64,000 nucleotides of DNA from Priestia endophytica DSM 13796 (GCF_900115845.1 NZ_FOXX01000002.1:62001-126000); one strand, 5' to 3'. Positions 50,737 through 60,049 are shown, numbered from the stretch's first letter. The notes: generated by a model not told the origin, from the letters alone. Translations and numbers: made by a program.

Positions 50737-52860
50737 TTATGCTTTGACTGCAATATCGTCATTCTCAATAATAATATTCAGTGTTTTCACGTCAGGCTCA
50801 TCAAGAATACGGTCTGTAATAGCATCTTCAAGATGTTCTTCAATTGCTCGACGCAGCGGACGAGCGCCGAATTCTGGATGATATCCAAGTTCAGCAATTT
50901 TTTCTTTCACTTCTTGTGAAATAGTGACATCAATATTTTGTTCTTTTAGCGTTTCGTTAAGTTCTTCAACCATTAAATCTACAATCTTAATAAGATCTTC
51001 TTTTTCAAGGTAATTGAATTCAACAATGCTATCAAAGCGGTTAAGAAATTCTGGTTTAAAGTAAGCGGAAAGTGACTCAAGAACAGAAGTATCTTTTATA
51101 GCGCTATTTTCAAACCCAACCGTAATTTTCTTAACGCCAGCCCCTGCATTACTTGTCATAATAATAACAGTATCTTTAAAGCTTACTGTTCGTCCTTGGC
51201 TGTCTGTTAGACGTCCATCTTCCATAATTTGCAAGAACATATGTTGAACATCTGGATGTGCTTTTTCAATTTCATCAAGCAAAATTAGTGAATATGGGTT
51301 ACGACGCACTTTTTCAGTAAGCTGACCAGCTTCCTCATGTCCAACATAACCAGGAGGTGAACCGATAAGTTTAGAGACGGCATGTTTCTCCATGTATTCA
51401 CTCATATCAAGCCGAATCATTGAATCTTTCGTACCGAACAGCTCTTTTGCAAGTGTTTTCGTAAGCTCAGTTTTACCAACACCTGTTGGTCCTACAAAGA
51501 GGAAAGAACCAATTGGACGATGTTTTGCTTTCAACCCAGCTCTTGAACGACGGATTGCTTTAGCAATTTTAGAAACAGCTTCTTTTTGGCCAATCACGTG
51601 GCTATTTAAGCTGTCAGCTAAGTTGTTCATTTTAGTTGCTTCATTTTCTTGAAGTTTTCCAACTGGAATGCCGGTTTTCTTCTCTACAATTTCTTCAATG
51701 TGAGAAATTTCAATAGTAAGTGAGTCGTTACTATTGCCTTTGAGAGAAGCATCTAGTTTCACTTCTTCATCACGAAGTTTAGCTGCAACTTCGTATTTTT
51801 CTTCCTTCAGCGCTGCTTCTTTTTCCTTTGCAATCTCAGCTAGACGAGCTTCAACTTCTTTATGATCTCGCACGCCAGCTTTTAAGTTCATTTTTGAACC
51901 AGCTTCATCAAGAAGATCGATTGCTTTATCAGGTAAGAAGCGGTCCTGGATATAACGATGTGAAAGAGATACACATGCTTTTAGCGCTTCATCTGTAAAC
52001 GTTACTCCATGATATTGTTCATATTTTTCTTTAATACCTTGAAGAATAGCAACAGCTTCCTCTTCAGAAGGTTCATGAACCATTACAGGTTGGAATCGAC
52101 GCTCTAGCGCAGCATCTTTTTCAATGTTGCGATACTCTTTTAGCGTTGTTGCTCCGATAAGTTGAAGCTCGCCGCGAGCAAGAGCAGGTTTTAAGATGTT
52201 AGCAGCATCCATTGAACCTTCCGCAGAACCAGCGCCAACAAGTAAGTGGATTTCGTCCACAAAGAGAATAATATTTTTACGAGACTGTAGTTCTGTAATT
52301 AGCGATTTAATGCGTTCTTCAAATTGACCTCGAATTCCTGTATTTGCAACAAGAGATGCTACATCAAGAAGAATAACTTCCTTATTCATTAGCTTGCTTG
52401 GTACATCACCATTTGCAATTTTTAAAGCAAGACCCTCAGCAATGGCTGTTTTACCAACACCAGGTTCTCCAATTAAAACAGGATTGTTTTTATTTCTTCT
52501 ATTTAAAATCTCACTTACACGTTCTACTTCTTCGTCACGACCAATGACTGGATCAATAAGACCAGCTTTCGCTGCATTTGTAACATTTCTTCCATATTGA
52601 TCAAGGAAGCCTCCTCCACCACCATTTTGTGAAGAGGATGGAGTGTTCTGTTGTTCAGGTTGTGAAGAAGATGATGCTAAATGTTTAAATAAATCATCAA
52701 TGTTCATAAATCCACCTCCAGATCCTGCAGGAGTCTTATGTTTTTGTTGTAGTTCTTGATAGCATGTATGACAAAGTTGATATTGATTACGTTCACCATT
52801 AATTTGAAGATTTAGCTGAATATTGGCTTTGTTGTGACCACAGTTTTGACATAACATCAT
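50737..52860 (-). CDS. clpE: ATP-dependent Clp protease ATP-binding subunit ClpE
   Basis: 707-residue Hsp100 unfoldase that works with ClpP on misfolded proteins after heat stress. The N-terminal zinc finger specific to ClpE is present (CQNCGHNK ... CHTCYQEL, residues 4-38). Then two AAA+ modules: D1 with Walker [11 protein letters not shown] (about residue 134) and D2 with [10 protein letters not shown] (about 460), separated by a UVR-type coiled region ([20 protein letters not shown], about 346-365). The arginine-rich end [15 protein letters not shown] is typical. ATG 52860 behind AGGAGG; an ATG one codon later is also possible. Two promoters with CtsR boxes lie upstream. Confidence 0.96.
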   Translation of the reverse strand: MMLCQNCGHNKANIQLNLQINGERNQYQLCHTCYQELQQKHKTPAGSGGGFMNIDDLFKHLASSSSQPEQQNTPSSSQNGGGGGFLDQYGRNVTNAAKAGLIDPVIGRDEEVERVSEILNRRNKNNPVLIGEPGVGKTAIAEGLALKIANGDVPSKLMNKEVILLDVASLVANTGIRGQFEERIKSLITELQSRKNIILFVDEIHLLVGAGSAEGSMDAANILKPALARGELQLIGATTLKEYRNIEKDAALERRFQPVMVHEPSEEEAVAILQGIKEKYEQYHGVTFTDEALKACVSLSHRYIQDRFLPDKAIDLLDEAGSKMNLKAGVRDHKEVEARLAEIAKEKEAALKEEKYEVAAKLRDEEVKLDASLKGNSNDSLTIEISHIEEIVEKKTGIPVGKLQENEATKMNNLADSLNSHVIGQKEAVSKIAKAIRRSRAGLKAKHRPIGSFLFVGPTGVGKTELTKTLAKELFGTKDSMIRLDMSEYMEKHAVSKLIGSPPGYVGHEEAGQLTEKVRRNPYSLILLDEIEKAHPDVQHMFLQIMEDGRLTDSQGRTVSFKDTVIIMTSNAGAGVKKITVGFENSAIKDTSVLESLSAYFKPEFLNRFDSIVEFNYLEKEDLIKIVDLMVEELNETLKEQNIDVTISQEVKEKIAELGYHPEFGARPLRRAIEEHLEDAITDRILDEPDVKTLNIIIENDDIAVKA

Positions 52861-52911
52861 ATATCTGCCTCCTATATTTCTGTCTCTATAAAACCAATAG
52901 TAATTTTAAAA

Positions 52912-52941
52912 GTTATACCAAAAATAGAGTAATAAAGTCAA
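52912..52941 (-). promoter_or_regulatory. clpE proximal SigA promoter
   Basis: Minus strand: TTGACT (52936-52941), 18 nt, TATAAC (52912-52917). Confidence 0.65.
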
Positions 52942-52956
52942 AAATTTTGCTTTGAC

Positions 52957-52973
52957 TTTGACTATCTTTGACC
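52957..52973 (-). promoter_or_regulatory. CtsR operator 1 of clpE
   Basis: Minus strand GGTCAAAGATAGTCAAA, a complete match to the CtsR heptad repeat RGTCAAANANRGTCAAA; further TTTGAC half-sites continue down to 52937. Confidence 0.92.
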
Positions 52974-52984
52974 TTTGTAAGATT

Positions 52985-53013
52985 ATTGTACACCTTTTAA
53001 TTTTGTTTATCAA
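52985..53013 (-). promoter_or_regulatory. clpE distal SigA promoter
   Basis: Minus strand: TTGATA (53008-53013), 17 nt, TACAAT (52985-52990). The distal promoter sits between the two CtsR operators. Confidence 0.75.
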
Positions 53014-53021
53014 GAGTTTTG

Positions 53022-53038
53022 TTTGACTATCTTTGACC
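53022..53038 (-). promoter_or_regulatory. CtsR operator 2 of clpE
   Basis: Identical 17-nt copy of CtsR operator 1 (GGTCAAAGATAGTCAAA on the minus strand), just upstream of the distal -35. Confidence 0.92.
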
Positions 53039-53191
53039 TTTATGATTCTTATCATACACTTTGCTGGTGATGATAACAAGAAAATTGCTCTTCTTTTTTT
53101 GAGAAATTGATATTAAATTGTGAGGTTCAGTATAAATCTTCCCGTTTTTTTACGCAAGTAAACTGCTCTTAAAAACTGAAATAAAAGAAAA

Positions 53192-53221
53192 TTTACAGAA
53201 GACAGTGGAAGGCGTTATAAT
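53192..53221 (+). promoter_or_regulatory. SigA promoter of the NhaC gene
   Basis: TTTACA (53192-53197), 18 nt, TATAAT (53216-53221). The stretch 53040-53190 between it and the clpE operators shows nothing else. Confidence 0.7.
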
Positions 53222-53271
53222 TTACTCTGTTGCACAAAAGCGTTGAAGTAGAAAAGGAGTCTCGTATCAGC

Positions 53272-54651
53272 ATGAAAAAGAAATTATCCTTTATAGAGGC
53301 GCTCGGAATTATTGTTCTTATATTAGCCCTCATTTTTGTTTGTTTATTTATTTTTAAGGTTCCTCCTCATATTCCCATTCTAGGTAGCGTTATCCTTTTA
53401 GGCTTTTTTGGCTTTATAAAGGGTATCAAATGGAAAGAGCTTGAAAAAGGAATTATAGAGGGGATTTCATTAGGTATTAAACCTATTCTAATCCTTTCAT
53501 TAGTTGGTGTATTAATCTCTGTATGGATGATGAGTGGTACAATTCCAACGATTCTTTATTTTGGATTTGACTTTTTGTCTCCACACTATTTCTTAGTGAG
53601 TAGTTTATTTATTACGGTTTTAATTTCTACTTTTACAGGAAGTACGTTTACAACAGTTAGTACTGTTGGAGTAGCACTTATGGGTGTTTCCTCTGTAATG
53701 GGCATCGATCCTGCCCTTGCTGCTGGAGCTATTATTTCAGGAGCTGCATTTGGCGATAAAATGTCTCCTCTTTCAGACACAACCAATTTTGCAGCAGGAA
53801 TTGTAGAAGTCGATATGTTCACACATATTCGTCATATGATGTGGACGACGGTGCCAAGTTTATTATTAAGCTCCGTGCTATTTTTAGTCCTAGGGCTTCA
53901 AGGAAATACTGCAGACAATCTCGATTACGAGCAAATTGCAGTTGTTAAAGAGGTTTTATCAAATGAATTTACGTTAAGCTTGTTGACATTAATTTCTCCC
54001 CTTATTGTTCTTTTCTTATCTATTAGAAGAAAAGATGTTGTTCCAACTCTCATTATTGGTATTTTAACAGCTTTTATTACAACTATTCTTGTTCAACCTC
54101 AGTTTGCAGTTGGAGAAGTATTGCTAGCATTGCAAGATGGTGTAAGCATTGATTCAGGTAATAAAATTGTAGACGGTATTGTAAATAGAGGCGGTCTTCA
54201 ATCAATGATGAGCTCTGTGTCTCTTGTTATGATTGCTTTATCACTTGGGGGATTGATGAAGACTGTTGGCGTTATTACAGCCTTCCTTGAAGGAATTATT
54301 TCATTAATAAAACGAAGTGGAGACGTTATTTTTTCAACAGCTCTAGCTAGTATTGGTGTTAACCTTATTACAGGAGAACAATACTTATCAGTCTTACTTC
54401 CAGGTCAAACTTTCAAACCTTTATATAATAAGTACGGATTAGAAAATAAAAACTTAGCTCGTACATTAGAAGACGCAGGAACGCTTGTAAATCCACTTAT
54501 TCCGTGGGGAGTAAGCGGTGCATTCATTTCACAGGTACTAGGTGTCTCTGTGCAAACTTATGTTCCGTGGGCTTTTTTCCTATTGTTCTGTCCATTATTT
54601 TCAATTATATTTGCTTATACAGGGATTGGAGTAGCTAAAAAATCTTCATAA
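53272..54651 (+). CDS. NhaC-family Na+/H+ antiporter
   Basis: 459-residue antiporter-type membrane protein with about eleven helices. NhaC-family signatures: STFTGSTFTTVSTVGVALMG (about residues 123-142), GAIISGAAFGDKMSPLSDTTN (two parts, about 157-177) and GTLVNPLIPWGVSGAFISQVLG (two parts, about 404-425). Members exchange Na+ for H+, or malate-2H+ for lactate-Na+ (MleN) or tyrosine-type metabolites, so the substrate is open. ATG 53272 has AAAGGAG about 12 nt upstream, slightly long; the earlier in-frame start at 53230 lacks a site. Confidence 0.85.
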   Translation: MKKKLSFIEALGIIVLILALIFVCLFIFKVPPHIPILGSVILLGFFGFIKGIKWKELEKGIIEGISLGIKPILILSLVGVLISVWMMSGTIPTILYFGFDFLSPHYFLVSSLFITVLISTFTGSTFTTVSTVGVALMGVSSVMGIDPALAAGAIISGAAFGDKMSPLSDTTNFAAGIVEVDMFTHIRHMMWTTVPSLLLSSVLFLVLGLQGNTADNLDYEQIAVVKEVLSNEFTLSLLTLISPLIVLFLSIRRKDVVPTLIIGILTAFITTILVQPQFAVGEVLLALQDGVSIDSGNKIVDGIVNRGGLQSMMSSVSLVMIALSLGGLMKTVGVITAFLEGIISLIKRSGDVIFSTALASIGVNLITGEQYLSVLLPGQTFKPLYNKYGLENKNLARTLEDAGTLVNPLIPWGVSGAFISQVLGVSVQTYVPWAFFLLFCPLFSIIFAYTGIGVAKKSS

Positions 54652-54803
54652 GAAAGAAATTAGAACTATATTAAACCCTTTTTTTTACTGAAAAGATTCA
54701 TAAGAACCAATCTTTGTAAAATGTTTCACTTTATTACCAACTATAAAATCATCATTGTTAAGCACATACTATAAACACCATTTTGAGCATAGGAGAGAAG
54801 AAC

Positions 54804-55679
54804 ATGAAAAAAGCAATCCTACTACTTGTAGGAGTTGTCATCTGTAGCTTTTTGCTTTTTGTTGGAACAAGAGGAGAGGGAAGCAATGATATTCAACGTA
54901 AAATTCACGTTTCCTCTTCATATCAAAATAGCGTTGATACGTATGAACTAACATATCCTAGCGATGAGCTAAAAATAAAAGGATATTTGCTAAAGCCAAA
55001 AGGAACGGAAGGAAATTGGCCTATTCTTGTTTATAATCGAGGCGGTCATGGCCATTATAGCCAAATTAATGAGGAAAGGTTAGCTTACCTCGCCTCATGG
55101 GCAAATAGAGGATATGTTGTAATTGCAAGTCAATATCGTGGCAACGGTGGGAGTGAAGGAACCGAAACGTATGGAGGACAAGATATTCATGATGTTATAA
55201 ATCTTTTAAATTATGCTGAAGGTCTTCCATATACGGATGAAAATCACAAAGTTGCGCTTGGATATTCAAGAGGCGGTATGATGACATATCTTTTAATGAA
55301 AAACAATATAAAGTTTGATGCAGTCGTTGTTAAATCAGGCATTACAGATATGTTTCAGTTTTATGATCAGCGTGGTCCTAAAATGAAAGAAGTATTAGAT
55401 CAAATTGTTGGACCGCCACAAGAAAGCAAAGACGCTTATAAATCCCGCTCTGTTGTATATTGGCCTGACAAAGTGAATTCTCCACTGTTGCTTTTACACG
55501 GAACAAATGACAAGCTTGTTCACTATACACAAGCAGAGAAGCTTGTGAAGAAGTTACAAGACAATAGCAAGGAAGTAAAGCTTGTTATTTACCCAAATGG
55601 AGATCATCCATTAAGTCAATATGAAAAAGAAACAGATGCAGAGATTCAAAACTGGTTTCAAGCTCACCTAAAAAAATAA
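54804..55679 (+). CDS. Membrane-anchored alpha/beta hydrolase, prolyl-oligopeptidase type
   Basis: 291-residue hydrolase with an N-terminal signal anchor (KKAILLLVGVVICSFLLFVG) and an outside catalytic domain. S9-like alpha/beta fold: YNRGGHGHYSQ (oxyanion region, about residue 78), nucleophile in GYSRGGMMTY (about 151-160), acid in LLLHGTNDKLVHY (about 228-240) and His in YPNGDHPLSQY (about 263-273). The substrate may be a peptide or ester on the cell surface; not determinable. ATG 54804 follows AGGAGAG. Single gene ending in a bidirectional terminator. Confidence 0.78.
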   Translation: MKKAILLLVGVVICSFLLFVGTRGEGSNDIQRKIHVSSSYQNSVDTYELTYPSDELKIKGYLLKPKGTEGNWPILVYNRGGHGHYSQINEERLAYLASWANRGYVVIASQYRGNGGSEGTETYGGQDIHDVINLLNYAEGLPYTDENHKVALGYSRGGMMTYLLMKNNIKFDAVVVKSGITDMFQFYDQRGPKMKEVLDQIVGPPQESKDAYKSRSVVYWPDKVNSPLLLLHGTNDKLVHYTQAEKLVKKLQDNSKEVKLVIYPNGDHPLSQYEKETDAEIQNWFQAHLKK

Positions 55680-55706
55680 GCTACTTTTACAGTAGCTTAT
55701 TTTTAT
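55671..55706. terminator. Bidirectional terminator between the hydrolase and ykvA
   Basis: AAAAAATAAGCTACT, loop, AGTAGCTTATTTTT; overlaps the 3' ends of both genes. Confidence 0.85.
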
Positions 55707-56125
55707 TTTGTAGAAGAAAGGGTATCTTCCGGTAGCTCAAGAGGTCGCTTTTGACTTTGAAACCAGCCTTTGTACTGATTAATATCTTTTTCAATTTGTT
55801 TCATTGCAAAACTGATGACAGCAAAATCATCTAAGACACCAATTAGGAATAAAAAATCTGGAACAAGGTCAATAGGAGATAGAACATAAAGAAGAGTGCC
55901 TGCTACAGTGAGCAATGTGCGTTTAGGGATATTAGGATAGTCTCCTTTAATCCAGTCTCTAAACATATTGATAAGCCATGTAAGCTCTTCTTTGCTTTGT
56001 TTGAAAGAACGTTTTTTAACTTTGCGAACAACGCCTGTTAAAAGAGACGCGCTGCGCTTTTTATTTTTAACAAATGGAATAGCTTTTGACATATAGCGTG
56101 TTAACATTCTTTTGCCGATTCCCAT
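55703..56125 (-). CDS. ykvA: DUF1232 membrane protein YkvA
   Basis: 140-residue protein with the DUF1232 core PKRTLLTVAGTLLYVLSPIDLVPDFLFLIGVLDD (as parts: LLYVLSPIDLVPDF, about residues 76-89, and GVLDDFAVISFAMKQI), two short hydrophobic helices around the conserved SPIDxxPD motif. Basic N-terminus. Function of the family is unknown. Start ATG 56125 behind GAAGGTGA; an upstream frame extension lacks a ribosome site. B. subtilis ykvA lies in the same kinD-clpE neighbourhood. Confidence 0.85.
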   Translation of the reverse strand: MGIGKRMLTRYMSKAIPFVKNKKRSASLLTGVVRKVKKRSFKQSKEELTWLINMFRDWIKGDYPNIPKRTLLTVAGTLLYVLSPIDLVPDFLFLIGVLDDFAVISFAMKQIEKDINQYKGWFQSQKRPLELPEDTLSSTK

Positions 56126-56315
56126 AATTTCACCTTCTCTACCGTAAGTAATTTGCATTTGTGGATAAAAATCCTTTTCTTTACTATTTTACACTATGAG
56201 CTTCCTTCAAACCTTTTTTGCAGGAAATCTTCCTTATTATATAAAAAGGAAGCGGATAAAATACGAGGAAAAGTGTAGTCTAATAAAGGAATGTATAGAG
56301 AAAGGAATGAGGAAT

Positions 56316-56453
56316 TTGACAAAGTCAAAGCATGAAAAAGAGCGTCAATGGAATGTCCGAAAGCAAACTCAACAACCACATGGAAAAGTGAAAACGTTCG
56401 AAGAGCTTGCTTCAGAAACAAGTCCTTATCCAAACAAAAAGGAAAAACAATAG
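56316..56453 (+). CDS. Small hypothetical protein, 45 residues (DUF6254-like)
   Basis: Highly charged peptide opening MTKSKHEKERQWNVRKQ and continuing PHGKVKTFEELASE. It resembles, from memory, the tiny DUF6254 proteins of bacilli. TTG 56316 is chosen because AAAGGA lies 9 nt upstream; an ATG at 56307 touches that site. The open frame extends further upstream without a ribosome site. Followed at once by a terminator. Function unknown. Confidence 0.65.
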   Translation: MTKSKHEKERQWNVRKQTQQPHGKVKTFEELASETSPYPNKKEKQ

Positions 56454-56459
56454 TATTGT

Positions 56460-56489
56460 AAAAAAGCTAACACATTTGTTAGCTTTTTT
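56460..56489 (+). terminator. Terminator after the 45-residue gene
   Basis: AAAAAAGCTAAC, loop, GTTAGCTTTTTT. Confidence 0.88.
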
Positions 56490-56530
56490 GATGAGATATA
56501 AATAAAAACCTGTCCTCAGTAAAAAAGATA

Positions 56531-56539
56531 TGCTATAGT
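56531..56539 (+). promoter_or_regulatory. Extended -10 promoter of the que leader
   Basis: TGCTATAGT is a TGn-extended -10 with a poor -35; transcription would start near 56546, about 20 nt before the hairpin in front of the riboswitch. Confidence 0.5.
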
Positions 56540-56563
56540 AGGATAGAAAAATATATTGAAAAT

Positions 56564-56664
56564 CCATGCACTTGCATGGGAGAGGTTCGCAAACTCCCTC
56601 GATAAAAAACTAAGCAACACGATAGCTCCGCTTTTTGAACAGGGGAAAGCTATGGTCTTTTTTC
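56564..56664 (+). ncRNA. preQ1-I riboswitch with first terminator
   Basis: AGAGGTTCGCAAACTCCCTC followed by GATAAAAAACTAA (56581-56613) is a class I preQ1 aptamer: short stem, loop and the A-rich tail that forms the pseudoknot. It is preceded by a small CCATGC/GCATGG hairpin (56564-56579) and followed by an ATAGCT...AGCTAT terminator with a T-run (56621-56664). PreQ1 binding should reduce queCDE expression. Confidence 0.93.
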
Positions 56665-56709
56665 GGTTGCTCTAGTTATATTTAGGTATTATTTTACAAT
56701 GAGAAGTGA

Positions 56710-56740
56710 AGCGAACTTTTTAAAAGTTCGCTTTTTTTTT
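56710..56740 (+). terminator. Second terminator in the queC leader
   Basis: Perfect 11-bp inverted repeat AGCGAACTTTT/AAAAGTTCGCT with nine T after it, only about 20 nt before the queC ribosome site and with no promoter in between. Confidence 0.8.
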
Positions 56741-56770
56741 GCATAAATTAAGTTTGTTAAGGAGTTGTTC

Positions 56771-57466
56771 GTGTTGAAAAATGAGAAAGCGGTTGTTGTA
56801 TTTAGCGGTGGACAAGATAGCACAACGTGCCTGTTTTGGGCACTTGAAAACTTTGCAGAAGTTGAGACTGTGACGTTTCATTATGGGCAAAGACACAATA
56901 AAGAAATAGAAGTTGCAGAAGAAATTGCAAAAGATCTTGGCGTAGAAAATACAGTGCTTGATATGTCTTTATTAAATCAGCTTGCTCCAAATGCTCTTAC
57001 GCGATCTAATATTGAAATAGAGGAGAAGGAAGGAGAGCTTCCAACAACGTTTGTGGATGGCCGAAACTTGCTCTTCTTATCGTTTGCTTCGATTATGGCA
57101 AAGCAAAAGGGCGCGCGCCATCTTGTAACAGGAGTTTGTGAAACAGACTTCTCGGGCTACCCAGATTGCCGAGATATTTTTGTTAAATCATTGAATGTTA
57201 CGCTTAACTTATCAATGGATCATAACTTTGTTATTCATACTCCACTAATGTGGATTGATAAAAAAGATACATGGAGATTAGCTGATGAGCTTGGTGCTCT
57301 TGATTATATTCGCTATAACACGCTTACATGTTACAACGGCATCAAAGCTGATGGCTGTGGAGAATGTCCAGCATGTAAACTAAGAAAAAATGGGCTTGAT
57401 CAATATTTAGCTGAGAAAGAGGAGGAGAAAAATGCTACAGCAAATTTATCCGAGCGTCGCTCATGA
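56771..57466 (+). CDS. queC: 7-cyano-7-deazaguanine synthase QueC
   Basis: 231-residue ATP-dependent enzyme converting 7-carboxy-7-deazaguanine to preQ0 with ammonia. PP-loop [17 protein letters not shown] near the N-terminus, [17 protein letters not shown] in the middle (about residues 120-136) and the zinc site [20 protein letters not shown] (about 191-210). Start GTG 56771 or TTG 56774, both shortly after AAGGAG. First gene of queCDE; overlaps queD by 35 nt. Expression depends on reading past two terminators. Confidence 0.95.
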   Translation: MLKNEKAVVVFSGGQDSTTCLFWALENFAEVETVTFHYGQRHNKEIEVAEEIAKDLGVENTVLDMSLLNQLAPNALTRSNIEIEEKEGELPTTFVDGRNLLFLSFASIMAKQKGARHLVTGVCETDFSGYPDCRDIFVKSLNVTLNLSMDHNFVIHTPLMWIDKKDTWRLADELGALDYIRYNTLTCYNGIKADGCGECPACKLRKNGLDQYLAEKEEEKNATANLSERRS

Positions 57467-57875
57467 TTTTAGCTATGAACTAAACAAAGATATGCATTTT
57501 GCATCAGCTCACTTTGTTCCTCATGAAAGTGCAGGAGCATGTCAAAATATGCACGGTCACACGTACTTTGCTAACGTGACTATTGCAGGTGACGAGCTTG
57601 ATGAAACGGGATTTTTAGTGAATTTTCAAAGTTTAAAAAAACTCGTGGCAAAAGAATTTGATCATACGTTGTTAAATGACCATGAAGTATTTGATGATCG
57701 TGATCCTAACTTTTTTCCGACAACAGAGGTTGTTGCACGTACAATTTATGAGCGCATTCAAAAGCATTTAGATACATTAAAAAACAAACCAGTTTGTTTG
57801 CAAGTCTTCTTGCGAGAAACGCCAACAAGTTATGTTGTGTATCGTCCGAAAAGAGGGAAGAAAAGTGAGTCATAA
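57432..57875 (+). CDS. queD: 6-carboxy-5,6,7,8-tetrahydropterin synthase QueD
   Basis: 147-residue zinc enzyme, PTPS fold, forming 6-carboxytetrahydropterin from dihydroneopterin triphosphate, the first committed step to preQ0. Catalytic and zinc residues: [10 protein letters not shown] (about residues 21-30), [15 protein letters not shown] (about 36-50, with HGH) and [12 protein letters not shown] (about 76-87). ATG start behind AAAGAGGAGG, within the end of queC. Overlaps queE by 11 nt. Confidence 0.95.
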   Translation: MLQQIYPSVAHDFSYELNKDMHFASAHFVPHESAGACQNMHGHTYFANVTIAGDELDETGFLVNFQSLKKLVAKEFDHTLLNDHEVFDDRDPNFFPTTEVVARTIYERIQKHLDTLKNKPVCLQVFLRETPTSYVVYRPKRGKKSES

Positions 57876-58596
57876 AATTCCCGTATTAGAAATATTCGGT
57901 CCAACCATTCAAGGGGAAGGAATGGTCATTGGGCGTAAGACTATGTTTGTTCGTACAGCAGGTTGTGATTACTCCTGTGCTTGGTGCGATTCCTCTTTTA
58001 CATGGGACGGTTCTGCAAAAGAAGATATTAAAATGATGGAGGCTTCAGAAATTTTACAGAAGTTGTTTGACATAGGTGGAGAGCACTTCAATCATGTAAC
58101 AATCTCTGGAGGAAATCCAGCGCTCTTAAAACATTTAGATGAGCTTATTGATCTTCTTTCACAAAAGGGAATTGAAACAGGTCTTGAAACACAAGGAAGT
58201 CGTTATCAAGACTGGTTTTTAAAAATCAATGACCTAACAATCTCTCCAAAACCTCCAAGTTCTAAGATGAAACCAAACTTGGAAGTTCTTGATGAAGTGA
58301 TGGAGCGACTTAAACAAGGAGAACGTCTCAACCATGTAAGTTTGAAAGTGGTTGTTTTTAATGATGAAGACTTTGAATTTGCAGAAGCTATTCACAGTCG
58401 CTATCCTGACGTTTCTTTTTATTTGCAGGTTGGAAACGATGATGTGACAACAGCAAATGATGAGGACTTATTAAAAAATCTCTTAATAAAGTATGAGTGG
58501 CTTATTGATAAAGCCGTGCAATCTAAAACAATGAATCATGCCCGTGTTTTGCCTCAGCTTCACACTCTTGTATGGGGAAACAAGCGCGGGGTATAA
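57865..58596 (+). CDS. queE: 7-carboxy-7-deazaguanine synthase QueE
   Basis: 243-residue radical SAM enzyme contracting the pterin ring to 7-carboxy-7-deazaguanine. Substrate motif IFGPTIQGEGMVIGRKTMF at the start, cluster motif CDYSCAWCDSSFTW (C-x3-C-x2-C, about residues 31-44) and ISGGNPAL. GTG 57865 with AGAGGGA upstream gives the family's usual 243 residues; an ATG at 57832 lies deep in queD. Confidence 0.95.
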   Translation: MSHKIPVLEIFGPTIQGEGMVIGRKTMFVRTAGCDYSCAWCDSSFTWDGSAKEDIKMMEASEILQKLFDIGGEHFNHVTISGGNPALLKHLDELIDLLSQKGIETGLETQGSRYQDWFLKINDLTISPKPPSSKMKPNLEVLDEVMERLKQGERLNHVSLKVVVFNDEDFEFAEAIHSRYPDVSFYLQVGNDDVTTANDEDLLKNLLIKYEWLIDKAVQSKTMNHARVLPQLHTLVWGNKRGV

Positions 58597-58635
58597 AAGC
58601 AAAAAAAAATTTAATAAAAAATATGCACAGAACTA

Positions 58636-58664
58636 TTCACAAAAATGAAAAACGCTGTTAGAAT
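58636..58664 (+). promoter_or_regulatory. Possible own promoter of queF
   Basis: TTCACA (58636-58641), 17 nt, TAGAAT (58659-58664) in the 96-nt gap between queE and queF, giving a leader of about 22 nt. Confidence 0.5.
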
Positions 58665-58692
58665 GACTAGCGTAGAAAGTGGGGAACGACAA

Positions 58693-59190
58693 TTGACTGG
58701 TCGTAAAAATGAAGAACTCGAAGGTGTAACATTACTAGGAAATCAGGGAACAGAATATACTTTTCACTATTCTCCAGAAGTGCTGGAATCGTTTGATAAC
58801 AAACATCCAAATCGCGATTATTTTGTAAAGTTTAACTGTCCTGAGTTTACAAGTCTTTGTCCTAAAACAAACCAACCAGATTTTGCTACAATTTATATTA
58901 GCTATATTCCAGATCAAAAGATGGTTGAAAGTAAATCATTAAAACTGTATTTATTTAGTTTCAGAAATCATGGGGATTTTCATGAAGACTGCATGAATAT
59001 CATTATGAACGATTTAATCGAGCTCATGGATCCACGTTACATTGAAGTATGGGGGAAATTTACACCACGTGGTGGTATTTCAATTGACCCATATGTAAAC
59101 TACGGAAAACCGGGGACAAAATACGAACGTATTGCCGAACATCGTCTAATGAATCATGATCTTTATCCAGAGAAAATTGATAACCGTTAA
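58693..59190 (+). CDS. queF: NADPH-dependent preQ0 reductase QueF
   Basis: 165-residue T-fold nitrile reductase making preQ1 from preQ0. Active-site Cys in [18 protein letters not shown] (about residues 52-69), then [20 protein letters not shown] with the QueF motif ESKSLKLY (about 82-101) and [19 protein letters not shown] 58693 reproduces the known N-terminus ([11 protein letters not shown]) and the 165-residue length; a site GTGGGGA precedes it. It may have its own promoter and so escape preQ1 control in part. Confidence 0.95.
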   Translation: MTGRKNEELEGVTLLGNQGTEYTFHYSPEVLESFDNKHPNRDYFVKFNCPEFTSLCPKTNQPDFATIYISYIPDQKMVESKSLKLYLFSFRNHGDFHEDCMNIIMNDLIELMDPRYIEVWGKFTPRGGISIDPYVNYGKPGTKYERIAEHRLMNHDLYPEKIDNR

Positions 59191-59194
59191 CGTA

Positions 59195-59222
59195 TAAGTG
59201 ACACTTTTCATAAGTGTCACTT
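59195..59222 (+). terminator. Hairpin after queF
   Basis: AAGTGACACTT and AAGTGTCACTT form an 11-bp stem, but the following bases are not a T-run, so termination strength is doubtful. Confidence 0.5.
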
Positions 59223-59263
59223 AAGTATTCTCTAAGGAAAAATGGTATAAGAAGGTGAGAGCA

Positions 59264-59962
59264 GTGGAACAACGTTCAGCAGTGTTGCTTGGCGCTGAGG
59301 GTCTTATTGGAAAAGAGCTTTTGTACCTTTTATTAGACAACAAGCTGTATGAAAAAGTAACGGTATTTGTACAAAAAACATTACCTATTCAACATAAAAA
59401 ACTTCGTCAAATCCGCACGAGTTTTGATGATTTAAAACAGTATGAGAAGGAATTTGAAGTTGACCATGTTTTTTGCTGTATTGGATCAACGATGAAACAA
59501 TCAGGAACAAAAGCACAGTTCTTAAAAGCGGATTATGAGTACCCTCTTGCTGCAGCAAAATGTGCAGAAAGTCAAAAGGCCCGAAGCTTTTTAGCGGTAA
59601 CCTCAATAGGTGCTAATCTGCGCTCACCTTTTTTCTACATTAAAGTAAAAGGGCAGGCAGAGGAAGATATTTGTCAGCTTTATATTCGATCTACCCATTT
59701 TTTCCGTCCATCAGTGCTGATCGGAAAAAGAGAGCGGATAGGATTATATGAGAAAGCGATCTTTAGTTTAATGAGACTGTTCTCGTTTGCTTTTGTAGGA
59801 AAATATCGTAAATACAAACCAATTAAATGTGAAAATGTCGCCAAAGCAATGGTTGCAGCAGCATTAGTTGAACAAAATGGGGTTCATGTTCACGAAAGTG
59901 ATGAAATTTTTAATGGTAATTGTAATGAAGTAGTGAACCAACAATCTGTACAACATATGTAA
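59264..59962 (+). CDS. NAD(P)-binding oxidoreductase, atypical SDR (HTATIP2-like)
   Basis: 232-residue protein with an N-terminal Rossmann motif AVLLGAEGLIGKELLYLLL (about residues 5-23; compare GxxGxxG), VFCCIGSTMKQSGTKAQFLK (about 70-89), FLAVTSIGANLRSPFFYIKVKGQAEE (two parts, with the S...YxxxK-like catalytic arrangement, about 112-137) and RPSVLIGKRE (about 152). This is the pattern of the HTATIP2/nucleoside-diphosphate-sugar epimerase group. Substrate unknown. GTG 59264 follows AAGGTGA; the GTG at 59255 is part of that site. Confidence 0.75.
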   Translation: MEQRSAVLLGAEGLIGKELLYLLLDNKLYEKVTVFVQKTLPIQHKKLRQIRTSFDDLKQYEKEFEVDHVFCCIGSTMKQSGTKAQFLKADYEYPLAAAKCAESQKARSFLAVTSIGANLRSPFFYIKVKGQAEEDICQLYIRSTHFFRPSVLIGKRERIGLYEKAIFSLMRLFSFAFVGKYRKYKPIKCENVAKAMVAAALVEQNGVHVHESDEIFNGNCNEVVNQQSVQHM

Positions 59963-59989
59963 GCTAGAGCAAAAGCTCTAGCTTTTTTT
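59961..59989 (+). terminator. Terminator after the oxidoreductase
   Basis: AAGCTAGAGC, AAAA loop, GCTCTAGCTT and seven T. Confidence 0.9.
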
Positions 59990-60049
59990 CTTGCTTTTTG
60001 AAAAGGGCTTGGTTTATTATTGCGTTAAGGAAACTTTTTTTGCCATTGC

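Noticed and set aside
59195-59222. Strong terminator after queF
   Set aside because: Stem is good but no T-run follows; kept only as a doubtful hairpin.
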